DNA of 64,000 bases. Source: Melieria omissa. Lineage: Eukaryota; Arthropoda; Insecta; Diptera; Ulidiidae. The translations under genes and the position numbers were made by a program. Below the pieces are notes generated by a model. The model did not search any database and was not told the DNA's origin. It saw only the letters and a program-made list of their open reading frames with translations. Location of the stretch: positions 118,413,891 through 118,477,890 of the forward strand of contig OZ020267.1 of the NCBI GenBank assembly GCA_963971225.1, in the 5' to 3' direction. How positions within the stretch are numbered: the stretch's first letter is position 1; every line of letters starts with the position of its first letter. Below are positions 1-9,569 of the stretch, one piece after another.

Positions 1-1145
1 TTTAATACGGTATTTTCTCGGAATGTACCCTTCGTGCTTAGCGACCTACCGGTCTACGTGTATTGTATATTCAAAGTGGTTTATTTGTTATTTGAAGAAT
101 ATTAAAATAATAGTTTTTATTCCGCATTCGACTCAGAGCACTAGCTATTATGGCCTTCTGCTTGCCATGTTAATATTTGAAAAGTACCAAACTTAATGAA
201 GTGCAATAGGGTTTACATATTTGGAAAAATATATACCGAATCTTAATGAGTGTACATAATTTTCTTTTATTTTTTGTATTTAATTATTTGCTTAAACCGG
301 ATGTTTACAGTTTTCCATCTTATGTAAATATGAATATTAGTTATTTGAAACTATTATGCCGTATTACGTTATTAAATTGTATACTAAGGGCTGCAAAAAA
401 AAACGAATTGTAACCCGTTGCCGGAGAAGTGTTGATATGCATAGGTACTTATAATTAAGAAAGTATAAGTTAAGTTTATGTTGTCAGAATTTGTTGAAAA
501 TTATTGTAATGCACATTTTGTTACTGTTTTTTACTTTAGTTAATGGGCAGCAAGAATGGTGTAAGACTTACATAACAGCCCTTACTTCTTAAATACAAAT
601 ATATTTATTTTTTTCCCCTGTTTACAACTTTAATCTATTATTTTTATAATGTTTGCTTCTTTTTTCTTTTCATTGATTTGGCCAACAGTTTAAATTAAAT
701 CAAGCTTTTGCTACACCTGATGCTACACAGACGACAATTACTAAAAGTGCTACTTTGTTAAACACCACATGATTATAATATTAATAATATTTACATGCTT
801 CATATAACAATTGAGTCGTGCTATCAAAAACAATTTATTTTTAGTTCGGTAATTGGTAGTGTCACTATCATATTTTACTCATTTTCAACAATTATTGCGG
901 AACATTTCTTAAAAACGTATAACCTTATAAAGTTGATCTGCATAGATCAACCTTTTATAGATTATCTAAAGTTGTATTCCTGTAGCAAAATTAATGATAA
1001 ATATATGAAAGCTGCTGTGAAAATCCTATAGAGCTTTCCTTTGCAATAACATCAATTTGTAAGTGCAGTTTATAAGCGGGTTATTGTCAGACACGTTTGT
1101 TTGGCTGGCATGAATTATATCATGATAAAGAACTTAAGGTGAAGG
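1..1145. other. non-coding AT-rich stretch
   Basis: No gene, RNA gene or clear repeat was recognised. The longest open frame (795-1031) has AT-driven composition and no family resemblance. The stretch ends at the target-site duplication of the hAT element that follows. Confidence 0.5.
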
Positions 1146-1153
1146 GTAAACAC

Positions 1154-2299
1154 TAGGGATCGCAATTTTTTGCCATTTTGCGATCCCGGGATTTTCGGGA
1201 TTGAAAAGTCAAATCCCGGGATCCCGGGATTTAATCCCGGGATTCATATAACAAATTTTTTAATAAAACAATTTTCCCGAATTGCATAAATACTTGTTTA
1301 TAATATATTTATCATAAAAATGGACACATTTTAATCACATTTGGGTAGTTTCAAGATTTTGTATCTTGAATTTAATCACATTTTGTTTAACCCTTCAATT
1401 CCCATGTCCAAAATAGTAAAAAAGAAAATTTTCTTTTTAAATAAAAGAGCTTATATACGTTTGGATAAGACAAAAAAATACATAAAAAATGTTTAAACTA
1501 CCCTCATTTTTATATTGAAAGAAACCACACAAACTCGCACTGCTTTAATTACGCGTGAAACAAATGAATAAATTTTACAAATGACGTATCGCTAGTGTTG
1601 GTAGGAAAATTAAATAAACAAGTACTACTAATTGACTTTGCTATACAAGTATTAGAATTTTAAAATAAAAACCTATGTGGTAGGAAAACAAATATTAAGC
1701 ATCTGTCACCTACAGGTGACACTGGGAATTGAAGAGTTAACTTAAAAGTTTTTCATTTGACATTTAACTTCAGTTTCATAGCATTTTGTTTTATCCAAAA
1801 ATGACACTTAAACATAACTTATTACTTTGCAACCGATGTATCATAAAGTGCATATATATGCATATTTGATAAAAAAAATAAAATAGTTAATTTGTTTGTG
1901 CTTTTAGTTTTACTTCGATTATTTCGATAAAAAAGTTAAGCGTTTTGATTAACTAAAAACTGAGATCTTAAAAATACAAAGGCATTAAGTGTTTTGTTCT
2001 CTTATCTAGAGCGAAATTTATTTCAAATGAACCCTGCTGAAGAGAAACATCCTTCAGATTCAACACTTGTTGGTTGAATGCTTAGTAAATAATCATAAGC
2101 CTTTTGCAAAAGACGCATTCTATCCCCTCCCTTCTCCCTCAAATAAGGAATTGGGTTTTTGTGCCTTAAAATTTATTTCATTTGAACTTTGAAACATCTT
2201 TTGCAATCCCGAAAATCCCGGGATAAAAGAATTTGAATCCCGGGATTTTCGGGACTGGAAAAAGTCCGGGATCCCGGGATCCCGGGATTGCGATGCCTA
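1154..2299. mobile_element. non-autonomous hAT-type DNA transposon
   Basis: An 8-bp target duplication GTAAACAC lies on both sides (1146-1153 and 2300-2307). The termini are imperfect inverted repeats: TAGGGATCGCAA at the left and, reversed, TAGGCATCGCAA at the right. Both subterminal regions (about 1185-1245 and 2205-2290) carry clusters of the palindrome ATCCCGGGAT. Eight-bp duplications and short TIRs are hallmarks of the hAT superfamily. The roughly 1.1 kb body is AT-rich and has no transposase frame, so this is a deletion derivative that would need transposase supplied elsewhere. Confidence 0.8.
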
Positions 2300-2722
2300 G
2301 TAAACACACACTTTAAAATTCAATCAGTGTATCCATTGCCATAAAATGGGATGCTGGCAGTATGGGTGTGGGTATGGGTGGAACCGTTTATACTACTGAA
2401 AATTGTCATAGCAAAACATATATGTATTGTTAAATTATTGTAAACCACATTATTGGATTTATTTTTTAGTTATTTAGTCTGTTAGTATATAAATACATTA
2501 CACTACTCGAAAAAAAATGGGTTTATCGCGTGTACCGAAAAACAAAAGTATTTTCTATACTAACTTTGGTCCCCTGAACATGAAACTGAAAATCCAAAAA
2601 ATTTTTTCGAAAAATCTTCGAAAAACAATTTTTTCCCTGTTGTTTCAGTTATGAGCACATATCTCGTAAAAGAATCATCCCATTAACACGGTAGATATCT
2701 TATTTGAGCAAATATTAAGCCT

Positions 2723-3083
2723 AACATCAGTAGAATCGAAAGAAAAATTACAAAGTTAAAATTAAAAAATTTAGTTAAAAGGAGACAGTTTTCCTCTTTC
2801 ATTTGATACCCATAACTTCATTATTGCACGACCGCAAATATTTAAATAAAATCTGTATGTCCTTAAAATTGTAAAGTCCTTTAAAAACGACTTTGAGTCA
2901 GAAAATAAAAAAACTGACTATACCAGGTTACTATGTATGACCTCTAGTTTCATGTCTATATTAACATTTAGATGGATCTCGAAAAAATTTATTACATTTC
3001 GCACGGTGTAATAAATGTAAAGTTGGTGTTTTAACTAAGTGCTTCATAACGTTGTAATTTTTCTTTCAATTCTACTGATGTAA
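2723..3083. repeat. inverted repeat, unknown element
   Basis: About 30 nt around 2723-2754 (containing ACATCAGTAGAAT) recur as a near-perfect reverse complement at 3052-3083, separated by about 300 nt of AT-rich DNA. A small palindrome, CTACTGATGT and its reverse, also lies at 3073-3100. The arms could be the ends of a small foldback element, but I could not fix a target duplication. Confidence 0.45.
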
Positions 3084-5535
3084 GACTAACATCAGTAGAG
3101 GTTTTAGCTGAGAGATCATCTTCTGCAATATTTTCATCGATACGGCATATAAAGATCAATCATTTTTTTGTCTTTCTCTACATAGAAAGTTGCAAGGACA
3201 CATGTTTTACAAAAAAAAGATATGACGACTTGATAGCAAAAGAGTGCGGTTATCAGCGAGAAAGCGTGTATCATATTACACGCAGTAACATAAAAGTGAA
3301 GTCCTTAGATGTAAACAACTATCGTATTGAATCATCGCTAAATCCTAATCCAATGGATTTTAGCAAATGGGGCTTTTGCATATTAATACCTCAATTAAAA
3401 CTACTAGACTATCTTGCAACTAGCTATGGTCAGAGAATTTGCAAAAGTGTAGTAAACTTTATACTGGGCGTACGCCAACCGATTAACTGCTCTAATTGAA
3501 GGTGGTTTAGTTTCTGTCATTTTGACAATAAGTATAAGCAAGTAAAATGGTTCAAATGGTTCTTATACTTCAAATTAAATACACTGTATTTTGCTTTTGA
3601 TGCATTTAATTATCCTTTAAATTACAATCAATAATTGTATAAAATTTACAAAAAATACAATTTAGTCAATTATTCAATATTTACATACATATATGTATTT
3701 GATCTTGTCTGTACTCTCACATTGGAAGACTCAAAGTAATAATTGTGCTGCCACTCGTTAACTTCAGCCGTAAAGTGTGATTCGTCATCCAGAACAAAAA
3801 TGTATAAAAAGTCGGGTGCAAAAAGGTGTTCACTGGAGTAAATATTAAAATAAATATGAACTGCACGATACCTGATTACCCCCATTCAATTTTTTCTTGC
3901 GTTGTTTTAATACTATTTTCTTAACCAAATCTATCACGTGCGTTGTGTTTAGCAACTAATACTATGGACTTCGCATACCTTTTTGTGAGCTTAGCTGCTT
4001 TTTTGCCTTAACGAAAAAAGAGTAAAATGTGTCGAAAACGTTCGTTTTCGCACTTCTAATGACACTGAATTAACAGCTGGAACCAAACTTCCGCGCAATT
4101 TTCTTTTAAAGTAAGCTAAAAGTGGCAACTATAAAATGTTGAAAATCACAACACTGGCACAAGTCCTTCAAAAACCTCTGTTAGTGAAAACCGAAAACTT
4201 TCCTTTAAATTTTTTTCCAGCTTCCAGTCGCCTTAAAAGCTTGTATAACATAATTATTTAAGGTCGTTCCCCTGGTCACATTTTATAGGCTTTGGACAAG
4301 GGGCGAGGCACTGATCTGGTTGAACACTCTTCTAGTTCTACCTCTATCGTCAAAAAGTAAATGAATGATACAAAAAACTTCCACCGCCAACAGACTCGGC
4401 GTTAAACTGTAGGTACTCCCGCCTTCCTCCTTCCCCCATTCGTTTAAAATGTGTGTTTAACGTATGTTGAAAGAAAACTATTGCACACACATTTTAAAGA
4501 AGTGGAGTTTGTGGTGGCACAGCGGGCCATAACTGAAAAAGTGGGCCGGGCTTTTTACGAATAGAGAGATGAGATTAAGAAATATTTTCGCTGTGAAGTC
4601 CTATAAGGTCCAGGACTGGGTGAATAAAAACGTCTCAAACAAGCTGCCGAAGCTTCTGACAAGTCAATATAGATGTTTGTGGCCTGGCGTTGTCTTGACG
4701 GAACACAATGGCTTTCCGATGTAATAGTTGATAGTATTGGTCCAAAGACAATTAAACTATAGGATGTCTCACGTTCATACAAATCAGGGGCGCTTAAAAA
4801 ATGTGCCGTGGCTTTTTCAATAAAGCCACGTGGGTGTGGTTTTTACAGAGAGCGCCACATTCGGAGAGCAAAGATAAAGCCATGCAAGCAACTTGCGTCA
4901 CTGATCTCTACGTGCGTAGAAATGAAATTTGGCAGAATGTCGGAAGTTGGAAACCGATGATATAAAAAGTAATAATTTTCGACAAAACCGATAGCAGTGT
5001 TATGGTTGATGGAACAAATTTATTTTTTGATTTTAATCAAAAACCTGGCTTGCAGTTGAACTGTATCCGAAATTTAAAAACTTAAAAGCATCGTATATCG
5101 TAAGAAGTATTTAGTTTTGCAGGCATTGTGCTTAAAAAGTGACACATTTCTAAAGAGGCAGCTATTATGGAGATATTACGTAAAATAATGCTTAGCGAAG
5201 TGAATTCTGCTTTTTATTAAAAACTTTGATATGCCTCTGATGATATCCTGATTCTTCAAATTTTTAAATTACCCAACGCATCGAAATGTATATTTTAAAT
5301 AGAATATCGCTCACAATATTGTTTCCTCTATTTTGTTTTGAATGCTAACGAAGAGGCTGAAACACAATACTACGAACTCTTACTTGAAAAATGCAACCAT
5401 GCTCTTCAGGATGCGCAAATTCCGCGTGTCATGCAAATTGGCGTACCGTTAGCGTACGTAAACAAAGAATTTTGGAGAAGGCTTCCTGTACTTACTTAAA
5501 CTTGTTTGTTTATCATGGGTAGGCATATTTTGTAC
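3084..5535. other. intergenic stretch with repeat fragments
   Basis: No gene was recognised. Positions 4270-4315 contain one copy of the TTGGACAAGGGGCG motif that forms the array at 62-64 kb. Positions 4738-4782 resemble 29385-29440 (shared CCAAAGACAATTAAAC), so a dispersed repeat runs through here. A 50-codon open segment at about 5345-5500 reads like protein but was not identified. The right edge is the ATAT target site of the LTR element. Confidence 0.4.
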
Positions 5536-5539
5536 ATAT

Positions 5540-5952
5540 TGTTACGAATACTAAGTCTAGTGGGCTGTTGCGTATCTCTGGATTGTGTAATTTGAAAATA
5601 AAACACAGTTTCTTAAACGCAGACAATAAAATAAACCAACAGTCACTTTATTATTCACAGTTTACACTTTACTGTACGTACACCTAAGTATTTGCTTAGT
5701 CACTTCGTGTGGCAACTTCACTTGTCAAAACCAGACTGACTCGCTGCACCGCATCTGGCCACCTTTTATACTCTGTCCGGCCGTCGCGCAGATCGTTCTC
5801 GCACGTTGCCAGATTGGACTAGAAGTTTCCCTGATGACCGCGACCATCGTTGCCAGGTTGGACTATCGCGGCCGTCGTTGCCAGATTGGGTTATGGCACG
5901 GCACGTAGCGGCAGGGTTGCTTTGCACCGCGACAGACTGGCTCATCGTTACA
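5540..5952 (-). repeat. 3' LTR of the intact retrotransposon
   Basis: 413 bp, beginning TGTAACGATGAG and ending CGTAACA in element sense, with TG...CA ends. In element sense a TATA box TATAAAAGG lies at 5770-5762 and an AATAAA signal at 5652-5647, placing the transcription start and polyadenylation site between them. The U3 part holds three copies of a GTTGCCAG(A/G)TTGG motif (about 5803, 5849 and 5877), possible enhancer repeats. Confidence 0.95.
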
Positions 5953-5963
5953 CTGCCCACCAC
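5953..5963 (-). promoter_or_regulatory. polypurine tract
   Basis: In element sense the purine-rich run AGTGGTGGGCAG abuts the 3' LTR, directly after the pol stop codon. Such a run resists RNase H and primes plus-strand DNA synthesis. The truncated copy at 55.6 kb has the equivalent AGTGGTGGGCAA at the same place. Confidence 0.8.
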
Positions 5964-8900
5964 TTAGACTTGTTCGTCCCGAACAAGTGCCGAGGCTCCG
6001 CTGTGATAAGGCGCCAGGCGCTCCAAATGGACTACCTTCAGCTTAGCGCCTCTATTGTTGCAACGTTGAATCCGGTATACCACGTCGTTAATCCTAGTCA
6101 CGACTTCGTAAGGTCCTTCCCATGACGCTTGAAGTTTGGGAGACAAACCTTTCCTCCGCTGCGGGTTGTAGAGCATTACCAAATCGCCTTCTTGGAACCC
6201 TGCTGAGTTGGCCCGTAGATCGTATCTGGCTTTCGCCTTATCGCTGACCAGTTTGGTGCGGCCCCTTATAAATTGGTGAATTTCCTCCAGTTCCGCCCGC
6301 TTATTGGCCACGTATTCCGTCTTAGCGCCTCCCGTCGTGCTGACTACCCCGAACTTCAAGTCAGCGGGTAACCGCAACTCTGTGCCGAACACTGCTCGGG
6401 CTGGAGTGAGTGATGTCGTGTCGTGCGGGGCTGACCTATACGCCATCAGGAACAGGGGGATATGCGTGTCCCAATCCTTTTGATTCCTGCCTACCACTTT
6501 CCGCAGGTATTCCTCCAGCGTCCGGTTAAAGCGTTCCACCATGCCGTCGGACTGTGGGTGCAAAGGAGTGGTACGCGTTTTCTTTATCCCCAGCAGCCCA
6601 CACACTTCCTTGAATACCGCAGACTCGAAACTCCGGCCTTGATCTGAGTGCAACTCCAACGGAACTCCGAACCGGGCTACCCAGTTGTTTACCAGCTTTT
6701 CCGAGATCGTGGTGGCCTCCTGGTTAGGAATAGGGTACACTTCGGGCCATTTGCTGAAGTAATCCATTACGACCAGCACATATTTGTTGCCTTGAGTGCT
6801 AGTTGGGAATGGGCCGGCGACGTCCATAGCAATCCGCTCGAAGGGCGCTCCCACGTTGTACTGCTGCATGCGGCCTCGAGATTTTCTTGTCGGCCCTTTC
6901 GCGGCTGAACATCGGTCGCAGCTCTTAATCCACTCGGCTACAGACTCCTGACATCCTACCCAGTAGAATCGTCTTTTTATTTTGGCGACGGTTTTGGTGA
7001 TGCCTAGGTGCCCTCCACTGGAGTCGTTATGGTATACCTCGATGACCTCGTTGATTCTGCTTTTCGGCACTACCATTAGGGGGTTGCTGGTACGACCATC
7101 CGCGCTCTCCCATTCGCGGTACAGGCAGCCTTCCTTCAGCCGCAAACTTTTCCACTGTGCCCAGTAAGCCTTAGCGATCGGGCTTTCACCAGCCATCTCC
7201 TGCCAGTCTGGACGTGCGCCTTGCTCCTTGCCTTCGACGATTTTTGCAAGATCCGCATCCTCATGCTGGTCTTTTTGTAGCCTCTCCGCAGACCACTCTT
7301 CCTCTGGCATGAAGCTGACCAACCGGACGTCCACTATCTGTTCTTTGCTTTCGGCTCGCGAGCATTGCCTGCATTCGACTTTGCACGGACGGCGGGACAA
7401 GGCATCGGCATTTCCATGGCTACTGCCCTTGCGATGCTCTATCGTGTAGTCGTAGCTCTGCAGTCGCTCGATCCACCGTGCCAATTGCCCTTCAGGATCT
7501 TTAAAGTTCAGGAGCCATCTCAATGCCGCATGATCTGTGCGCAGGCGAAACTTTTGTCCATACAGGTATTTGTGGAAGTGTTTTACGCAGTCCAATACCG
7601 CCAGCAGTTCTCTCCGTGTCACACAGTAGTTGCGCTCCGGTTTCGATAGAACCCTACTGTAGTACGCTATCACTTGTTCCTGGCCGTCTATTATCTGTGA
7701 TAGCACACCGCCAATACTATTCCCGCTTGCATCTGTATCCAGCACAAACATCTCCCCAGGCACGGGGAAGGCCAGCATTGGAGCACTGCACAGTTTTTCC
7801 TTCAGACGTGCAAAAGCCTGTTCCTGCTCCTCGCTCCACTCGAAAGCTTGGCTCTTTTTCGTCAGTTTGTGCAAGCTGCTGGCTATGTTCGCGAATCCCG
7901 GAACAAATCGGCGGTAGTATGTACACAGGCCCAGGAAACTGCGGAGTTCGTGTAGATTGCGTGGTCGGGGCCACTCCTTCACCGCCGTGATTTTGCCTTC
8001 ATCCGTATGCACTCCGCGGGCGGAAACCGTATGGCCCAGATACTTGACCTCCTTTTGAAACAGCGAGCACTTCTTTGGGTTGAGTTTAAGCCCGGCTTGT
8101 TGTATCCGCTCAAATACCTCCTTCAGCTTTCCCAGGTGGTCGTCGAAGCTTTTACCCATTACGATTATGTCGTCGAGGTACACCAGACACGTCCGCCAAT
8201 GCAGCCCTTTTAGCACGCGTTCCATTAGCCGCTCGAATGTTGCTGGTGCGTTGCAGAGTCCAAACGGCATGACGGTGAACTGCCACAAACCATCGCCAAC
8301 ACTGAAAGCCGTTTTCTCCTTGTCCTTGTCTGCAAGCTCTACCTGCCAATAGCCGCTGCGTAAGTCGAGCGTGGAGAACCACTGCGTGCCTGACAGTGTG
8401 TCCAGGGTGTCATCGATCCGAGGTAGTGGATAACTGTCCTTCTTGGTCACATCATTGAGCTTCCGATAGTCCACACAAAACCGGGTTCTGCCATCTTTTT
8501 TCTTGACTAGCACGACCGGCGAGCACCAGGGGCCCGAAGAAGGCTCTATGACCTTGTCTTTCCGCATGTTCTCGATCAAATTGGTGACCTCCTCCCTCTT
8601 GGCCAGAGGAACTCGTCTTGGCGGTTGGCGAATCGGTTTTGCACTTCCGGTGTCGATGTTGTGCTTCACTATGGCTGTTCTTCCGCCTGCTTCTGCCGCA
8701 AAAATTGACCCATAGTGCTGCAGGAGTGACCTCGCCTTCCGTTTCTGCTTGGCCGTCAACTCGCTGCTCCACTGGTTCTCCTGCGGTATGGCGTCCATGT
8801 TAAAACCGCTCTTCTTATTACCTCCAGGTGGGCTACTCTCGCAATTGACCACTGCTACAGCTTCCTTACACTCGCCGATTACCTCATCTTTTCCGACATA

Positions 8901-9569
8901 TCTGGGTGCATTCAGGGGGTTCAGTATTCTGACTGGTATCCTGCCATTTTTAGGTTCCACTAATGTACGTCCGATGATGATGTTGTCGTGTCCTTGTTTC
9001 GGTGCTTCTACTACCCACAGCCGACTCGTCCCATCGTCCTCGTCCACCTTTGCCCACACAATCGCCTCAGAATTCGCTGGTATCCTCCTGCGTTGACCCG
9101 ATACAACCTTCCTTACCGCCACGCTTCGCTCATAACCGGTGTGCAGCGGGAATTCAACGTTGGCATATCTCAGCACATTTTCCTTCAGGTCCAGCGTAAA
9201 ACCGTGCCTAATCATGAAATCCACGCCGATAATCACGTCGTCCATTATATCCGCGACGATGAACTCATGTTCCAGGCTGCTGGTGCCGATAGCAATCGTT
9301 TTCGTAACTTTCCCTCTCACCGGCACGCGGTCGCCAGTCGCAGTCCGCAGCTGTATGCCATGCAGCGGTTCCCAGTTCTTCAGCAGCTTCCTTTTTATGA
9401 TCGAATATGACGCTCCAGTATCTAGTGTCAACACGAACCACTTTCCATCTATCCTTCCTTCAATTGTCAAGCTGCTGGGCTGTCGTTTCAGCTGTGAGAC
9501 AAGGATGGTGGGGCGGCAGATTGTGGGGATCAGCTCACGCCCCTTTGGGCTGACCCGTTTTAGTTTAAC
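5964..9569 (-). CDS. pol: Pol polyprotein (protease, RT, RNase H, integrase)
   Basis: The frame is open from the gag overlap at 9569 to TAA at 5964, about 1,201 codons. A TTG at 9470 is only an apparent start; translation is expected by -1 frameshifting from gag. Counting from 9470: aspartic protease active site DTGAS near residue 17; RT with FSTLDLRSGYWQVEL (365-379) and catalytic YLDD (431); RNase H starting FVLDTDAS (575); integrase with an HHCC zinc module (H813, H821, C851, C854) and DD35E residues D883, D943, E979. The C-terminus carries the GPYEV/VVYRI-type segment seen after integrase in this group. It acts in cytoplasmic capsids to make cDNA and in the nucleus to insert it. No catalytic residue looks lost, so the enzyme may be functional. 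Confidence 0.95.
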   Translation of the reverse strand, partial: VKLKRVSPKGRELIPTICRPTILVSQLKRQPSSLTIEGRIDGKWFVLTLDTGASYSIIKRKLLKNWEPLHGIQLRTATGDRVPVRGKVTKTIAIGTSSLEHEFIVADIMDDVIIGVDFMIRHGFTLDLKENVLRYANVEFPLHTGYERSVAVRKVVSGQRRRIPANSEAIVWAKVDEDDGTSRLWVVEAPKQGHDNIIIGRTLVEPKNGRIPVRILNPLNAPRYVGKDEVIGECKEAVAVVNCESSPPGGNKKSGFNMDAIPQENQWSSELTAKQKRKARSLLQHYGSIFAAEAGGRTAIVKHNIDTGSAKPIRQPPRRVPLAKREEVTNLIENMRKDKVIEPSSGPWCSPVVLVKKKDGRTRFCVDYRKLNDVTKKDSYPLPRIDDTLDTLSGTQWFSTLDLRSGYWQVELADKDKEKTAFSVGDGLWQFTVMPFGLCNAPATFERLMERVLKGLHWRTCLVYLDDIIVMGKSFDDHLGKLKEVFERIQQAGLKLNPKKCSLFQKEVKYLGHTVSARGVHTDEGKITAVKEWPRPRNLHELRSFLGLCTYYRRFVPGFANIASSLHKLTKKSQAFEWSEEQEQAFARLKEKLCSAPMLAFPVPGEMFVLDTDASGNSIGGVLSQIIDGQEQVIAYYSRVLSKPERNYCVTRRELLAVLDCVKHFHKYLYGQKFRLRTDHAALRWLLNFKDPEGQLARWIERLQSYDYTIEHRKGSSHGNADALSRRPCKVECRQCSRAESKEQIVDVRLVSFMPEEEWSAERLQKDQHEDADLAKIVEGKEQGARPDWQEMAGESPIAKAYWAQWKSLRLKEGCLYREWESADGRTSNPLMVVPKSRINEVIEVYHNDSSGGHLGITKTVAKIKRRFYWVGCQESVAEWIKSCDRCSAAKGPTRKSRGRMQQYNVGAPFERIAMDVAGPFPTSTQGNKYVLVVMDYFSKWPEVYPIPNQEATTISEKLVNNWVARFGVPLELHSDQGRSFESAVFKEVCGLLGIKKTRTTPLHPQSDGMVERFNRTLEEYLRKVVGRNQKDWDTHIPLFLMAYRSAPHDTTSLTPARAVFGTELRLPADLKFGVVSTTGGAKTEYVANKRAELEEIHQFIRGRTKLVSDKAKARYDLRANSAGFQEGDLVMLYNPQRRKGLSPKLQASWEGPYEVVTRINDVVYRIQRCNNRGAKLKVVHLERLAPYHSGASALVRDEQV
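9510..9569 (-). promoter_or_regulatory. -1 ribosomal frameshift signal (slippery heptamer plus pseudoknot)
   Basis: In element sense gag ends G TTA AAC TAA; the heptamer GTTAAAC is at 9569-9563. After a 6-nt spacer, GGGTCAGC (9556-9549) can pair with GCTGATCCC (9534-9526) with one bulged base. Loop GGGGCG (9543-9538) can pair with downstream CGCCCC (9515-9510), giving an H-type pseudoknot with 5-, 3- and 10-nt loops. Slipping back one base moves TTA-AAC to GTT-AAA, exactly the pol frame. GTTAAAC is a heptamer known from equine arteritis virus. The fold was worked out by eye. Confidence 0.85.

Noticed and set aside
3230..3499. An 89-codon frame as a gene
   Set aside because: No recognisable domain, no splice or promoter context, and next to inverted repeats.
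5953..5963. An env gene after pol
   Set aside because: Only a few bases separate the pol stop from the 3' LTR.
9468..9470. TTG at 9470 as the pol start codon
   Set aside because: The frame is open upstream into gag and the slippery heptamer accounts for entry by frameshift.
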